A stretch of DNA of 64,000 nt from Flavobacterium algicola (lineage in GTDB: Bacteria; Bacteroidota; Bacteroidia; Flavobacteriales; Flavobacteriaceae): assembly GCF_022399565.1 (NCBI RefSeq), contig NZ_JAJTUT010000002.1, forward strand, positions 124,001-188,000, in the 5' to 3' direction. Of this stretch, positions 27,201 through 34,771 are shown one piece after another. The number at the start of each line of letters is the position of its first letter. Position 1 is the first letter of the stretch. The notes under the pieces were generated by a model. That model worked only from the letters and a program-made list of their open reading frames with translations, ran no database searches and was not told the origin of the DNA. The translations under genes were made by a program, and so were the position numbers.

Positions 27201-28428
27201 GCTTGATATCGATAAAGCAGAACGTATTATTTTAAATTTATTTTCTAATGCGGTTAAATATTCAGATGCTAACAGAGAAGTAAGTATTGAAGCAGGATTT
27301 TTTAAAAACCCGAATCAGAATGATGAGGAATCTTTCTTTATTCAAGTTACCAATACTAGTTCTGGAATTCCACCTGAAAAAATAGAAAAAATATTTGATC
27401 GTTTTTACCGCGCCGGAGATGATAAAAATGATTGGCATGGTACTGGGATTGGTTTGGCGCTATGTAAATCATTAACAGAGTTAATGGACGGAACAATAAC
27501 GGTGGATAGTGATTTGAATAAAAAAACTATTTTTAGAGTAACACTTCCAGTTATTGAAAAAGGAGAATACATTGAAAAAGAAGAATTAAACAAATATCAT
27601 AAAATTGTAACAGATTGGATGCCAGTTGAATTTGATGACGTTCAGGAAAATACCGTATGTACGGTAGACAGTGCACGTGCTACATTATTAATCGTAGACG
27701 ATGAGCAAGATGTACGAACATTTTTGTACGAAGCTTTCAAAGATAGCTATAATGTAATCTTGGCTACAGATGGTGAAGACGGGTTAAGAAAATTATCCGA
27801 GAACACGCCACAGATAGTGATAAGCGATGTCATGATGCCCAAAGTCGATGGGTATGAACTATGCGAAAAAATTAAATCTAATCTCGAATACTGCCATATA
27901 CCGGTTATTTTATTAACGGCTATTGGGGAAGATATGAAAAAATTAGAGGGGTTGGAACTTGGTGCAGACGATTATATTATAAAACCTTTTTCGATTAAAT
28001 ACTTAGAACTTCGAGTTAAAAAATTATTAGAAAATAAACAACGTGTTCTAGAATATTTTTCTAGAAACAGTTTTATGCCAAAAGAGTCTTTAATTGCTTC
28101 TACGAAAGATCAAGAATTCTTGAAAAAAATTAATATTTCGATAGAAAAAAACATGTCTAATTCTTCTTTCGGTGTAGAAGAGCTGGCATCTGACATTTGT
28201 ATGAGTACTTCTCATTTTTATCGAAGGTTGAAGGAACTCACAGGTCAGGCTCCCAATGTGTACCTTAGAAATTTCCGTATTCAAAAAGCAGCCGAACTCT
28301 TAACCGAAAATAAAAAATTAACTGCATCTGAGATTATGTTTGAAATTGGTATTGAATCAAAATCTTATTTTTCATCTGCATTCAAAAAAATTCACGGGGT
28401 TTCTCCTTCAGAATTTATTAAGAGGTAG
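24277..28428 (+). CDS. Hybrid two-component system (HTCS) sensor kinase/response regulator
   Basis: A 1383-residue one-protein signalling system. After a signal peptide (ITYLFLFLILNLVYAQ) about 14 two-component-regulator propeller blades follow (e.g. GYLWIATPNGLVKYDG, GVIWIGTAQGGLNKFD, GLLWLSTDMGICCFDP). A Y_Y_Y domain (about 745-810) and one membrane span (WWSIVIWLVLAACTIHAVL) come next. The cytosolic part has a HisKA with FFTNISHDFKTP (His875), HATPase boxes NLFSNAVKYS and GTGIGLALCKSL, a receiver domain LLIVDDEQDVRTFL with phospho-acceptor Asp1184 (ISDVMMPKVDG) and KPFS, and a C-terminal AraC-type DNA-binding domain. HTCS proteins bind an oligosaccharide in the periplasm and activate nearby PUL genes. 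Here the natural target is the SusCD-enzyme locus from 32750 on. Confidence 0.95.
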   Translation: MKLRITYLFLFLILNLVYAQEKSIYQSNQRIESFNSLQGFYQNTVNSIVSDNKGYLWIATPNGLVKYDGYSFDYYYHNHQDKESLPNNYISHLLNDSSGRLWVGTREGLCVYLTDKEHFVSIKNTIKKETFIKEDGEKRIWVGNDSRLTIYNSGLKDIENIERLAEINLDKILRGNRIIDIEFLSKSELIVATASKIYKVIFDEKAKYAVKVSELKFDLSSGTIKNLKKVDNSLWIGTTAGLYQTFYENNSLIILKKFLDADTSNTNKLCEILSLYFDKDKNLWIGTKQNGVFKYDTKKASFVSFRHDSKYKNGLTSNRINCFYEDSFGVIWIGTAQGGLNKFDKNQKPFQNFAHNPYDNQSLSSNLITDITEDNKGRIWFSFFESGICRTQEKLNLNSGNQIRFDRLQNQLSKLQNQWVLRLFQDLKGYWWISTNESLYLYDEASDRLVLIRLTVKGKTVENLFNRVISQIDSNHIILGGSHILLLDNPWSTILNNSPVEVDAAMYNVVKGSQINDYVKDAYGNYWFVTTNGVYRIVYRNGQWILKDHLTTKSKNSKLKLSHNDVFSIYVSSNKKVWLGTFGGGLMKIDMNSFGEPQNIKSYHKEDGLRDEAVYGILEDNQGLLWLSTDMGICCFDPSKETFHFYDVNNGILSNNFRQSAFLKTKKGTMLMGGVDGLTIFDPAQIKKNEFAPKILISRLKINNQSVLAGKKIDGELILERSISDTKKLTIGHNNRNISLDIIVQHSATPNKNKIAYKLEGVNKDWIEVEGGKTTATYTNLSSGTYKFLYKGTNGDGVWTSNIENFTIKVLAPWYLRWWSIVIWLVLAACTIHAVLKYLVQLEKLNQELKFEQLDKERVQEMNQARLRFFTNISHDFKTPLSLIIGPLEKIAEHDKGAENQKYFSIIQNNISRLQRLIDQLISYRKAETGHLELNYSKTTLGDFIYPLIESFEEYGQKTLLNFYYKIEDPNRVISLDIDKAERIILNLFSNAVKYSDANREVSIEAGFFKNPNQNDEESFFIQVTNTSSGIPPEKIEKIFDRFYRAGDDKNDWHGTGIGLALCKSLTELMDGTITVDSDLNKKTIFRVTLPVIEKGEYIEKEELNKYHKIVTDWMPVEFDDVQENTVCTVDSARATLLIVDDEQDVRTFLYEAFKDSYNVILATDGEDGLRKLSENTPQIVISDVMMPKVDGYELCEKIKSNLEYCHIPVILLTAIGEDMKKLEGLELGADDYIIKPFSIKYLELRVKKLLENKQRVLEYFSRNSFMPKESLIASTKDQEFLKKINISIEKNMSNSSFGVEELASDICMSTSHFYRRLKELTGQAPNVYLRNFRIQKAAELLTENKKLTASEIMFEIGIESKSYFSSAFKKIHGVSPSEFIKR

Positions 28429-28539
28429 TAACAAGAATAAAAAATAAACTGTAGAGAGTTATTTTCATATCGGAATTGTATTTTACAACCTAATTTAGCG
28501 AATTTGTAGTGTGCTTGTTCAAAATGATAAAATTGAATA

Positions 28540-28566
28540 TTGTCTAGATAAATAACATCTAGACAA
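28540..28566. repeat. Perfect 10-bp inverted repeat flanked by GAATATTG direct repeats
   Basis: TTGTCTAGAT (28540-28549), 7-nt spacer, ATCTAGACAA (28557-28566). The 8-mer GAATATTG stands just before the left arm, overlapping it, and again just after the right arm. No T-run follows, so an operator is more likely than a terminator. Function unknown. Confidence 0.55.
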
Positions 28567-28718
28567 AACGAATATTGAAGCAGTGATTACTTTGTCAAAG
28601 CGAATACAAATAAATGTTGTAAAGTTATTGCTTGCAATTTGGTTTGATGACGATACTTTCTGCAGTAAAGTACTTTTGGCAATTAATTTTCTTGAAACAG
28701 ATATATTTTTTAATTTAA

Positions 28719-28726
28719 TACATTTG
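28719..28726 (+). promoter_or_regulatory. Candidate sigma-A -7 box for the LuxR-type regulator gene
   Basis: TACATTTG fits the Bacteroidota/Flavobacterium -7 consensus TAnnTTTG. A TTG (28692-28694) lies 24 nt upstream as a possible -33 box. It stands 64 bp before the preferred start at 28791. Confidence 0.4.
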
Positions 28727-28790
28727 TGACTACATGCAATATAACATTGACGTTGCAGCATTTTTTTAAATTAACCATTTGACGATAAAA

Positions 28791-29495
28791 ATGAAAAAAT
28801 ATATTTTCTTATTATTGATTCTTACCTATACGCTTTTTGGGCAAAATAATAGTAAATCTATACCAACAGAACAAATATCGCCTTCCAGTATTCATAATAA
28901 GGAATATAAATTTATTGGCGAAGAAAAATTGAAATTCAAAAAATTCAAAAAGCAAATAATAGCGGTATCAACAGAAGATTATTTAGAAAAGATTAGAGCT
29001 TACTCAAAAGATTCATTAAAAACGCTAGCGATAAAACTGCTGAGCGTAAAAGAATTAAATGAAAAAAAATTGCTTCGGAAAGATATTATTCTAAACTCAG
29101 AGTACTATATCCGCTTACTAGAAGAACTGAAATCTAGTGAAATCAATAATCTTGAATATATTTTTTTAGAAAAAGAATTGAATAGCTATTATCTAATTGA
29201 TTTAAAGAAAAAACAAACGTTAAGCATCGTCCTAAATATCATATTTGGAATAATTATAGTAGTTCTTACCTATATAATTTATACAATCAAGTCTCATAAA
29301 GGATTAAATGCAAGTGAAGCGCTGAGTAATCAAGAATTAAAGATCAAACAACAGATAATAGACGGTAAAAGCAATAAAGAAATTGCAGAAGAACTCTTTA
29401 TTAGTTTAAATACTGTCAAAACTCATATAAGTAACATTTACAGTAAGTTGAATGTTTCTAGTAGAAGAGAATTAGTTACGAAATTTCAAAAATAG
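28791..29495 (+). CDS. Membrane-anchored LuxR-type (HTH) transcriptional regulator
   Basis: The preferred start is ATG 28791 (MKKYIFLLLILTYTLFGQ), because it opens a signal peptide; an upstream in-frame TTG at 28779 adds only four residues. The 234-residue protein has a charged periplasmic part of about 125 residues, one membrane span (TLSIVLNIIFGIIIVVLTYI) and a cytosolic C-terminal LuxR helix-turn-helix (LSNQELKIKQQIIDGKSNKE, IAEELFISLNTVKTHISNIY, SKLNVSSRRELV). This layout places a signal-receiving region outside and DNA binding inside without a kinase. The gene directly after it encodes an outer-membrane beta-barrel receptor with only about 100 bp between coding regions, so the two may form a regulatory or transport pair. 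Confidence 0.85.
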   Translation: MKKYIFLLLILTYTLFGQNNSKSIPTEQISPSSIHNKEYKFIGEEKLKFKKFKKQIIAVSTEDYLEKIRAYSKDSLKTLAIKLLSVKELNEKKLLRKDIILNSEYYIRLLEELKSSEINNLEYIFLEKELNSYYLIDLKKKQTLSIVLNIIFGIIIVVLTYIIYTIKSHKGLNASEALSNQELKIKQQIIDGKSNKEIAEELFISLNTVKTHISNIYSKLNVSSRRELVTKFQK

Positions 29496-29594
29496 TACCA
29501 GTACTAGTACTTAAATCATACGATGAAAAAACACTTTTATAAGTGTTTTTTTTTTCTTTGCAATAGTATTAATCAAAAATGCTATTTAAATAAG

Positions 29595-31925
29595 ATGCTA
29601 CAAAAACATTACTCGTTCGCATTGTTCTTCTTCTGTTTGGTTGGGTTTTCACAAAATAATTTCACTTTAAAAATAGAGCTTACAGATTTGAGAAATGAAA
29701 ACATCAAAGAGGGCATTGTATATCTTCTAGATGCAGAAACAAATCAAATTATTAAAACAATATCTATTGCAAATGAACAATTGTTTTTTACTTCTTTGAA
29801 GGAAGGAAACTATAATATTCAAATTTATAGCGAAGAATATGAAAATCTTGATCAAAAGTTTAGCCTGAATAAAAATTTAAATCTAAAATTAATTTTATCC
29901 AAAATTGGCTTTACAAAATTGAATGAAATTGTTTTAAAAAGTAAAAATAAGACGTTCTCTTATTTAAAAGGAAATGTAAAAGTAGATATCGCTAATTCTA
30001 TTTTTAAGGCGATACCGAATACAGTAGAATTGCTATCAAAACTTCCAGGTGTGCAAATAAGTGGAGACAAAGAAGGTATGTCAATTATTGGAAAGGGAAA
30101 TCCGTTGATATACATTGACAATCAAAAAGTTGGAATGAATGATTTGAATGCTTTATCGGTCGAGGATATAAAATCTATAGAAATAATTAAAAATCCTTCG
30201 TCGAAATACGAAGCTGAAGGTAGAGCAGTTGTATTAATATTGAGAAAGTTAAGCAAGAACGAAGGGTTTGAAACTAAGATATCTGAAGTAATATCTTTGA
30301 AAAAAAGGTTTAATAATTATTGGGGAATAAATTCAAGTTTTAAAAAGAATAATACAGAAATAAAAGCAAACTTTGGCATCAATCAACTTAATCCGTGGGA
30401 AAGTATTGGAAATGATTTTGAAATATTAAACAATACTATTAACTCAAATTTTATAGCTGAATCGTACACTAAAAGACGTCAAATTATTTTTGGAAATGGC
30501 ATTTTTTATCAGATCAATGAAGATGATTATTTATCATTTAATTTAAGTGGTAAAATTCAAAAAGACTATGATAGAAACACAACTAATTCTTTTATAAGCC
30601 AAAATAATCTTTCAAATTTTATAGAAACATTAAATAACAATGATGAAAACAGAAATTTTATAAATTCATTTATCAACTACAATAAAAAAATAAAGAGTTT
30701 GGACGCAGCGTTATTTACTGGTTTTCAATTTTCTAATTTTTATCAAAACTCAAAGAGTGTGATCTTAAACAATTATGACGACACTCAGTTTGACCTAACA
30801 CAAAACAGAAATCAAAAATTTAATGTGAATGTACTTTCAGGAAGAGCCGATTTGGAAAAATTAATAAAAAATGAGGTAAAATGGGAATTTGGTGCTTTAT
30901 ATTTAGCTGCACATGCAAATACTAATTTTGAGGTTTTAGATTTTATTTCAAATAATAATGAAGATTCAAATTATCGTCTTAAAGAACAAAATATAGCAGG
31001 TTATACCCAGTTGTCTGGTAAAAATAAAAAAATAGAATATTTATTTGGTATAAGAGCTGAAAACACAGAAATTAAAGGAAAATACGCAGTAGATAATTTT
31101 TTATTGATAGATAGAAACTACACCAATTTTTTTCCAAAAATTCAACTTGATTTTACAGTAGACAGCACAAAAACGATCAGTTTTAACTACGCAAAAAGTA
31201 TTTCAAGACCCAATTATTCAGCAACAAGTCAAATTTCAATTTACACTAATCCCTTTTTGATTTTTTCAAGAAACATCAATTTAAACCCAACAATAACAGA
31301 TGAAATTTCAGGAACTTTTCAGTTTAAAAACAAATCTGTTAAACTAAATTTTTCTCGAAGTAAAAATCCAGTGTATTTTGCATTTGAGTATGATAAAGTT
31401 ATTAAATTGATTTCATTTAATTCTATTAACTATGCTAAAGAATCTGGAGTGAATTTAGAATTTTCACTTCCGTTTAAACATCATTTTTGGAGTTCTTCAA
31501 ACAGTTTTAATTTTGTTTTAAATAAAGTTGAGGATAATGCTGCTGTTGTTAATGGGTCGAAGCCGTATTTATATTATTATTCGAATCATATTTTTGAATT
31601 ATCAAAACAACTAGACTTTTCTGTGACAGGTTGGGGTTTTACAGAACGAGAAGAAGGAGTTTTTAAAAGAAATTCTTTATTCATAATGGATTTAGCATTG
31701 TCCAAAACATTGTTTAAAAATTTTGACTGTACTTTAAGACTTAATGATATTTTTAGAAATATGAATTTTAATGAAAATTTTATCATAAATGAAATAGCTT
31801 CTAAAGGAATATATTATACTGATACAAGAGAAATAGCACTTTCTATACGTTATAAATTTGGAAAGATTAAAGATTCAACTTATAAAGAAAGAAATATCGA
31901 CGAAAATTCGAATAGAATTCGATAA
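29595..31925 (+). CDS. TonB-dependent receptor-like outer-membrane beta-barrel protein
   Basis: The open frame begins at 29523, but the ATG at 29595 (MLQKHYSFALFFFCLVGFSQ) starts a proper signal peptide and is preferred, giving 776 residues. A carboxypeptidase-regulatory-like beta-sandwich (residues about 20-110) precedes a plug domain (VELLSKLPGVQISGDKEGMS, IYIDNQKVGMNDL, IKSIEIIKNPSSKYEAEG). The remainder is beta-barrel strands ending near LSIRYKFGKIKDS. Unlike the SusC at 34772 it has no SusD partner and belongs to the shorter outer-membrane beta-barrel receptor type. It may be a TonB-dependent transporter or a signal transducer; the substrate is unknown. Its composition is unusually Asn/Lys/Phe rich compared with the PUL genes, in line with lower GC. 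Confidence 0.85.
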   Translation: MLQKHYSFALFFFCLVGFSQNNFTLKIELTDLRNENIKEGIVYLLDAETNQIIKTISIANEQLFFTSLKEGNYNIQIYSEEYENLDQKFSLNKNLNLKLILSKIGFTKLNEIVLKSKNKTFSYLKGNVKVDIANSIFKAIPNTVELLSKLPGVQISGDKEGMSIIGKGNPLIYIDNQKVGMNDLNALSVEDIKSIEIIKNPSSKYEAEGRAVVLILRKLSKNEGFETKISEVISLKKRFNNYWGINSSFKKNNTEIKANFGINQLNPWESIGNDFEILNNTINSNFIAESYTKRRQIIFGNGIFYQINEDDYLSFNLSGKIQKDYDRNTTNSFISQNNLSNFIETLNNNDENRNFINSFINYNKKIKSLDAALFTGFQFSNFYQNSKSVILNNYDDTQFDLTQNRNQKFNVNVLSGRADLEKLIKNEVKWEFGALYLAAHANTNFEVLDFISNNNEDSNYRLKEQNIAGYTQLSGKNKKIEYLFGIRAENTEIKGKYAVDNFLLIDRNYTNFFPKIQLDFTVDSTKTISFNYAKSISRPNYSATSQISIYTNPFLIFSRNINLNPTITDEISGTFQFKNKSVKLNFSRSKNPVYFAFEYDKVIKLISFNSINYAKESGVNLEFSLPFKHHFWSSSNSFNFVLNKVEDNAAVVNGSKPYLYYYSNHIFELSKQLDFSVTGWGFTEREEGVFKRNSLFIMDLALSKTLFKNFDCTLRLNDIFRNMNFNENFIINEIASKGIYYTDTREIALSIRYKFGKIKDSTYKERNIDENSNRIR

Positions 31926-32749
31926 ATAGGCACCTGGTGATTTGTATTCAAATTATTAGTTTTTACGCTCAAGTCGCAATCATTAGCTAAATCTATGCAT
32001 ACTACATAATGGGTACAATCTGTAACTTTACAGTAACTGAATTTAATTAGTATTAATCTCCGTCACTTCTAGCAACCTTATTTTTTGATTTGTAAAGTTG
32101 AAGGGAGGTATTTATAATTAAATAACGGCTATAATTGAAGCTATGTTCAGCTGCCAAAATAGTTATACGTTATCAAAATTACAGCAAATAGTTTTTTGCA
32201 GTTTTTAAGATGTCTTTTGTTAAGCAAAAGTCTAAAAGTCTTTTTTTTTAGGGTAGAAATTCGAAAAACGAAATGAGCAAATAACCTTTTGAAGCCCTTT
32301 AAAACCTGGTAATGCCATTGCTCTAATCAACCTGATTGAATTCAGCAATAAAAAAGCATGACGCGAGGAAGCCTCTTTAGCTCATGTGGGTGCATATTTG
32401 CATTAACCATTAAAAATCAATTTCGTATCTAAATTATCGATACGTTGAGTGATTCTTATAAAAACTTTTAACTATTAACTGACCCTTCGCAATATTGTTT
32501 GTCGTTCATCAATCTGATAGCGCAAACAGTTAATTGCTATGATATTAGAAAGACAGTTGTCGTAAAAGGACTTTACCTAAGAAGAACTTATAATATCGTA
32601 AATAAGACTTAATAGTTCGTATAAGTTTTATAATTCACAAAGACATTGATTTTTAAACTGGAATTTGCTCTAGAGATTAAACTAGTGCAAGTATAGTTAC
32701 CCTTTTAAAAGTGGTTGGTTCCTAGTTCTAAATAAAAAAAATAAATCAT
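31926..32749. other. Long intergenic region with decayed sequence
   Basis: 824 bp, stop-dense in all frames. It includes one copy of a degenerate repeat (32325-32356 and flanks) also present at 50647. The last 100-200 bp should hold the promoter of the first GH29 gene of the main PUL, but I could not identify an exact -7 box. Confidence 0.45.
32325..32356 (+). repeat. Dispersed repeat, copy 1
   Basis: A 32-bp block identical to 50647-50678 (it begins AATCAACCTGATTGAATTC). Weaker similarity extends on both sides. In frame it reads INLIEFSNKK, and the upstream similarity (CCT TTA AA- ..G GGT) keeps the same frame and length in both copies, suggesting a relic of a coding element. Confidence 0.75.
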
Positions 32750-34543
32750 ATGTTTAAAAAAAGCAATGAACTTTTATCCGTAATCGCAGTACTGTTTTTT
32801 ACGATTGCCTCCTTTTCTCAAGAGAAAAAAGACAATCAACAAAGCATGGATAAAATGTGGGGAGAAGCTTCTGTGTCTGGCGATGCCTTAAAAAACGGTA
32901 AAGCAAAACTATTTGATCAAAGTAATTTTGGAATGTTTATACATTGGGGATTATTTTCAAAGTTGGGAGGACAATGGAAAGGAAAAACGTATTACGGTAT
33001 TGGCGAATGGATTATGAATCCTAGAGTAGCCGACATTCCTGCAAAGGAATATATGGAAATAGCTAATGATTTTAATCCTACCGATTTTGATGCAAAAGCG
33101 ATAGCAAAGTTGGCAAAGGATGCTGGAATGAAATACATAATCATTACAAGTAAACATCATGAAGGCTTTGCGATGTTTGACTCCAAAGTTGATGATTTTA
33201 ATATCGTTAAAGCAACTCCTTTTAAACGCGATCCAATGAAAGAGCTTTCTAAGGCCTGCCACGATTTGGGATTGGGATTTGGATTTTACTATTCTCATAA
33301 TCAAGACTGGACAACACCAGGAGGAAGCGGTGGCCCTACAAAGAATGAAAATGGCAGTACGGCAACTTTTGAAGATTATTTCTATAAAAAATGCAAACCT
33401 CAGATTAAAGAAATTTGCACAAATTACGGAGATATCGACTTTATATGGTTTGACACTCCAGGAGGAATGAAGAAAAACTTAGTAATAGAATTGGCAGATT
33501 TGGTAAAAGAGCTGCAACCCAATGCAATGTTATGCAGCCGAGTAGGATATGGCCTAGGCGATTATATAAGCCATGGGGATATGGAAGTGCCTCTAAAAAA
33601 CTTAGACGTTTTATGGGAAAGCTGTGATACAAACAATGATTCATGGTCTTATGCTTGGTACGACAATAATTTTAAAGGTCCAAAAGAAATATTGAGTCGA
33701 TTGATATCTACAGTGGGTCGTGGCGGAACCTATTTGTTTAATATTGGTCCTGATGGAAATGGAAAAGTGCCTGAAACAGGAGTACAATTTTTAGAAGAAG
33801 CAGGAAAATGGATAAAAAAGTACCCTCAAGTTATCTATGGCGCGGGTAGTTCACCATGGGGACATGCACAGGCATGGGGTGATGTCACGACGCAAGGAAA
33901 TTCTTTATTCCTTTCGGTTTTTAATTGGCCACAAGATGGAAAATTATATTTACCTGGTCTAGAAAGTGAAATTGCATCGGCTAAGATTATTGGTGGAGGC
34001 GATAGTAAAGAATTAAAATATGATAAAAAAAATAATTGGACTGTATTCAATGTACCTTATAAAGTGCCAGATGCTCCTGTTTCAGTTATCGAAATCAAAT
34101 TAAAAAGCACGGTCAAGGTAGATACTACTCAAGCAATTTATCCAAACATAACTTCGGATCTTTTAACTGAATTTGCAGCGGTGAAGTCAGCGGAGAAAAA
34201 GTCAATTCGTTGGATGGAAAAATTTGGAGAATGGAAGAAAACAACGCAGGTAAGCCAGTGGAAAAAGGATGGTACGGCTACATGGACTGTAAATGTTTTA
34301 CAACCTGGAAAATATTATTTGCATTTAAATTACTCAGGTGAAGATCGTCTAGTTTGGAAAACGATTACCGACGAGGGAATTATGGTTCAAAATCAGCAAG
34401 CCGCCACAGAAAAGTACGATAGCTATCCGATGGGGATATTAGAATTTAAAACCGCTGGAAAACATACTATTACGGTATCATTGGTGGAAGGTAATTCAGA
34501 AACTTCAAGTTTAAAGTCGGTTATAATTGAACCAATTTACTAA
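32750..34543 (+). CDS. GH29 alpha-L-fucosidase (first of four)
   Basis: A 597-residue GH29 enzyme with signal peptide (LLSVIAVLFFTIASFSQ). Family motifs are [48 protein letters not shown] and the nucleophile strand FIWFDTPGG with Asp235. After the TIM barrel and its beta-sandwich, an additional C-terminal beta-rich region (about 475-597; WTVNVLQPGKYYLHLNYSGE) looks like a sugar-binding sandwich. GH29 enzymes retain configuration and release terminal alpha-L-fucose. It has no T9SS domain, so it probably works in the periplasm. It precedes susC by 228 bp and opens the main PUL. Linkage preference is not assigned. Confidence 0.95.
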   Translation: MFKKSNELLSVIAVLFFTIASFSQEKKDNQQSMDKMWGEASVSGDALKNGKAKLFDQSNFGMFIHWGLFSKLGGQWKGKTYYGIGEWIMNPRVADIPAKEYMEIANDFNPTDFDAKAIAKLAKDAGMKYIIITSKHHEGFAMFDSKVDDFNIVKATPFKRDPMKELSKACHDLGLGFGFYYSHNQDWTTPGGSGGPTKNENGSTATFEDYFYKKCKPQIKEICTNYGDIDFIWFDTPGGMKKNLVIELADLVKELQPNAMLCSRVGYGLGDYISHGDMEVPLKNLDVLWESCDTNNDSWSYAWYDNNFKGPKEILSRLISTVGRGGTYLFNIGPDGNGKVPETGVQFLEEAGKWIKKYPQVIYGAGSSPWGHAQAWGDVTTQGNSLFLSVFNWPQDGKLYLPGLESEIASAKIIGGGDSKELKYDKKNNWTVFNVPYKVPDAPVSVIEIKLKSTVKVDTTQAIYPNITSDLLTEFAAVKSAEKKSIRWMEKFGEWKKTTQVSQWKKDGTATWTVNVLQPGKYYLHLNYSGEDRLVWKTITDEGIMVQNQQAATEKYDSYPMGILEFKTAGKHTITVSLVEGNSETSSLKSVIIEPIY

Positions 34544-34771
34544 ACTAAAAATTCACTTTTAGCTCATGCAATTTGAAATAACAAAAAGCATAGCCTACCT
34601 TGTTGAACGGCAGCAAGGCTTATATTAAAATTTGAATTAATACGTATAAAACTAAATAACAATAATGAATGAAAATAAAACATTAAAGTCTAAAAAAGAA
34701 TAATTATAAAAGGAGAAAATTTTAGAGTTACTGTAAAAAGGAAGATAACTAATCACTAAACTAACCAAATT

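Larger units (their letters stand above)
28429..28790. other. Intergenic region with promoter and palindrome before the LuxR-type gene
   Basis: About 360 bp without a gene. It contains a 10-bp-stem palindrome (28540-28566) and a matching flavobacterial -7 box (28719-28726), both listed separately. Confidence 0.5.

Noticed and set aside
29523..29594. N-terminal extension of the TonB-dependent receptor-like protein
   Set aside because: The 24 residues would precede the signal peptide and contain a poly-T-encoded Phe run; the ATG at 29595 gives a normal signal peptide.
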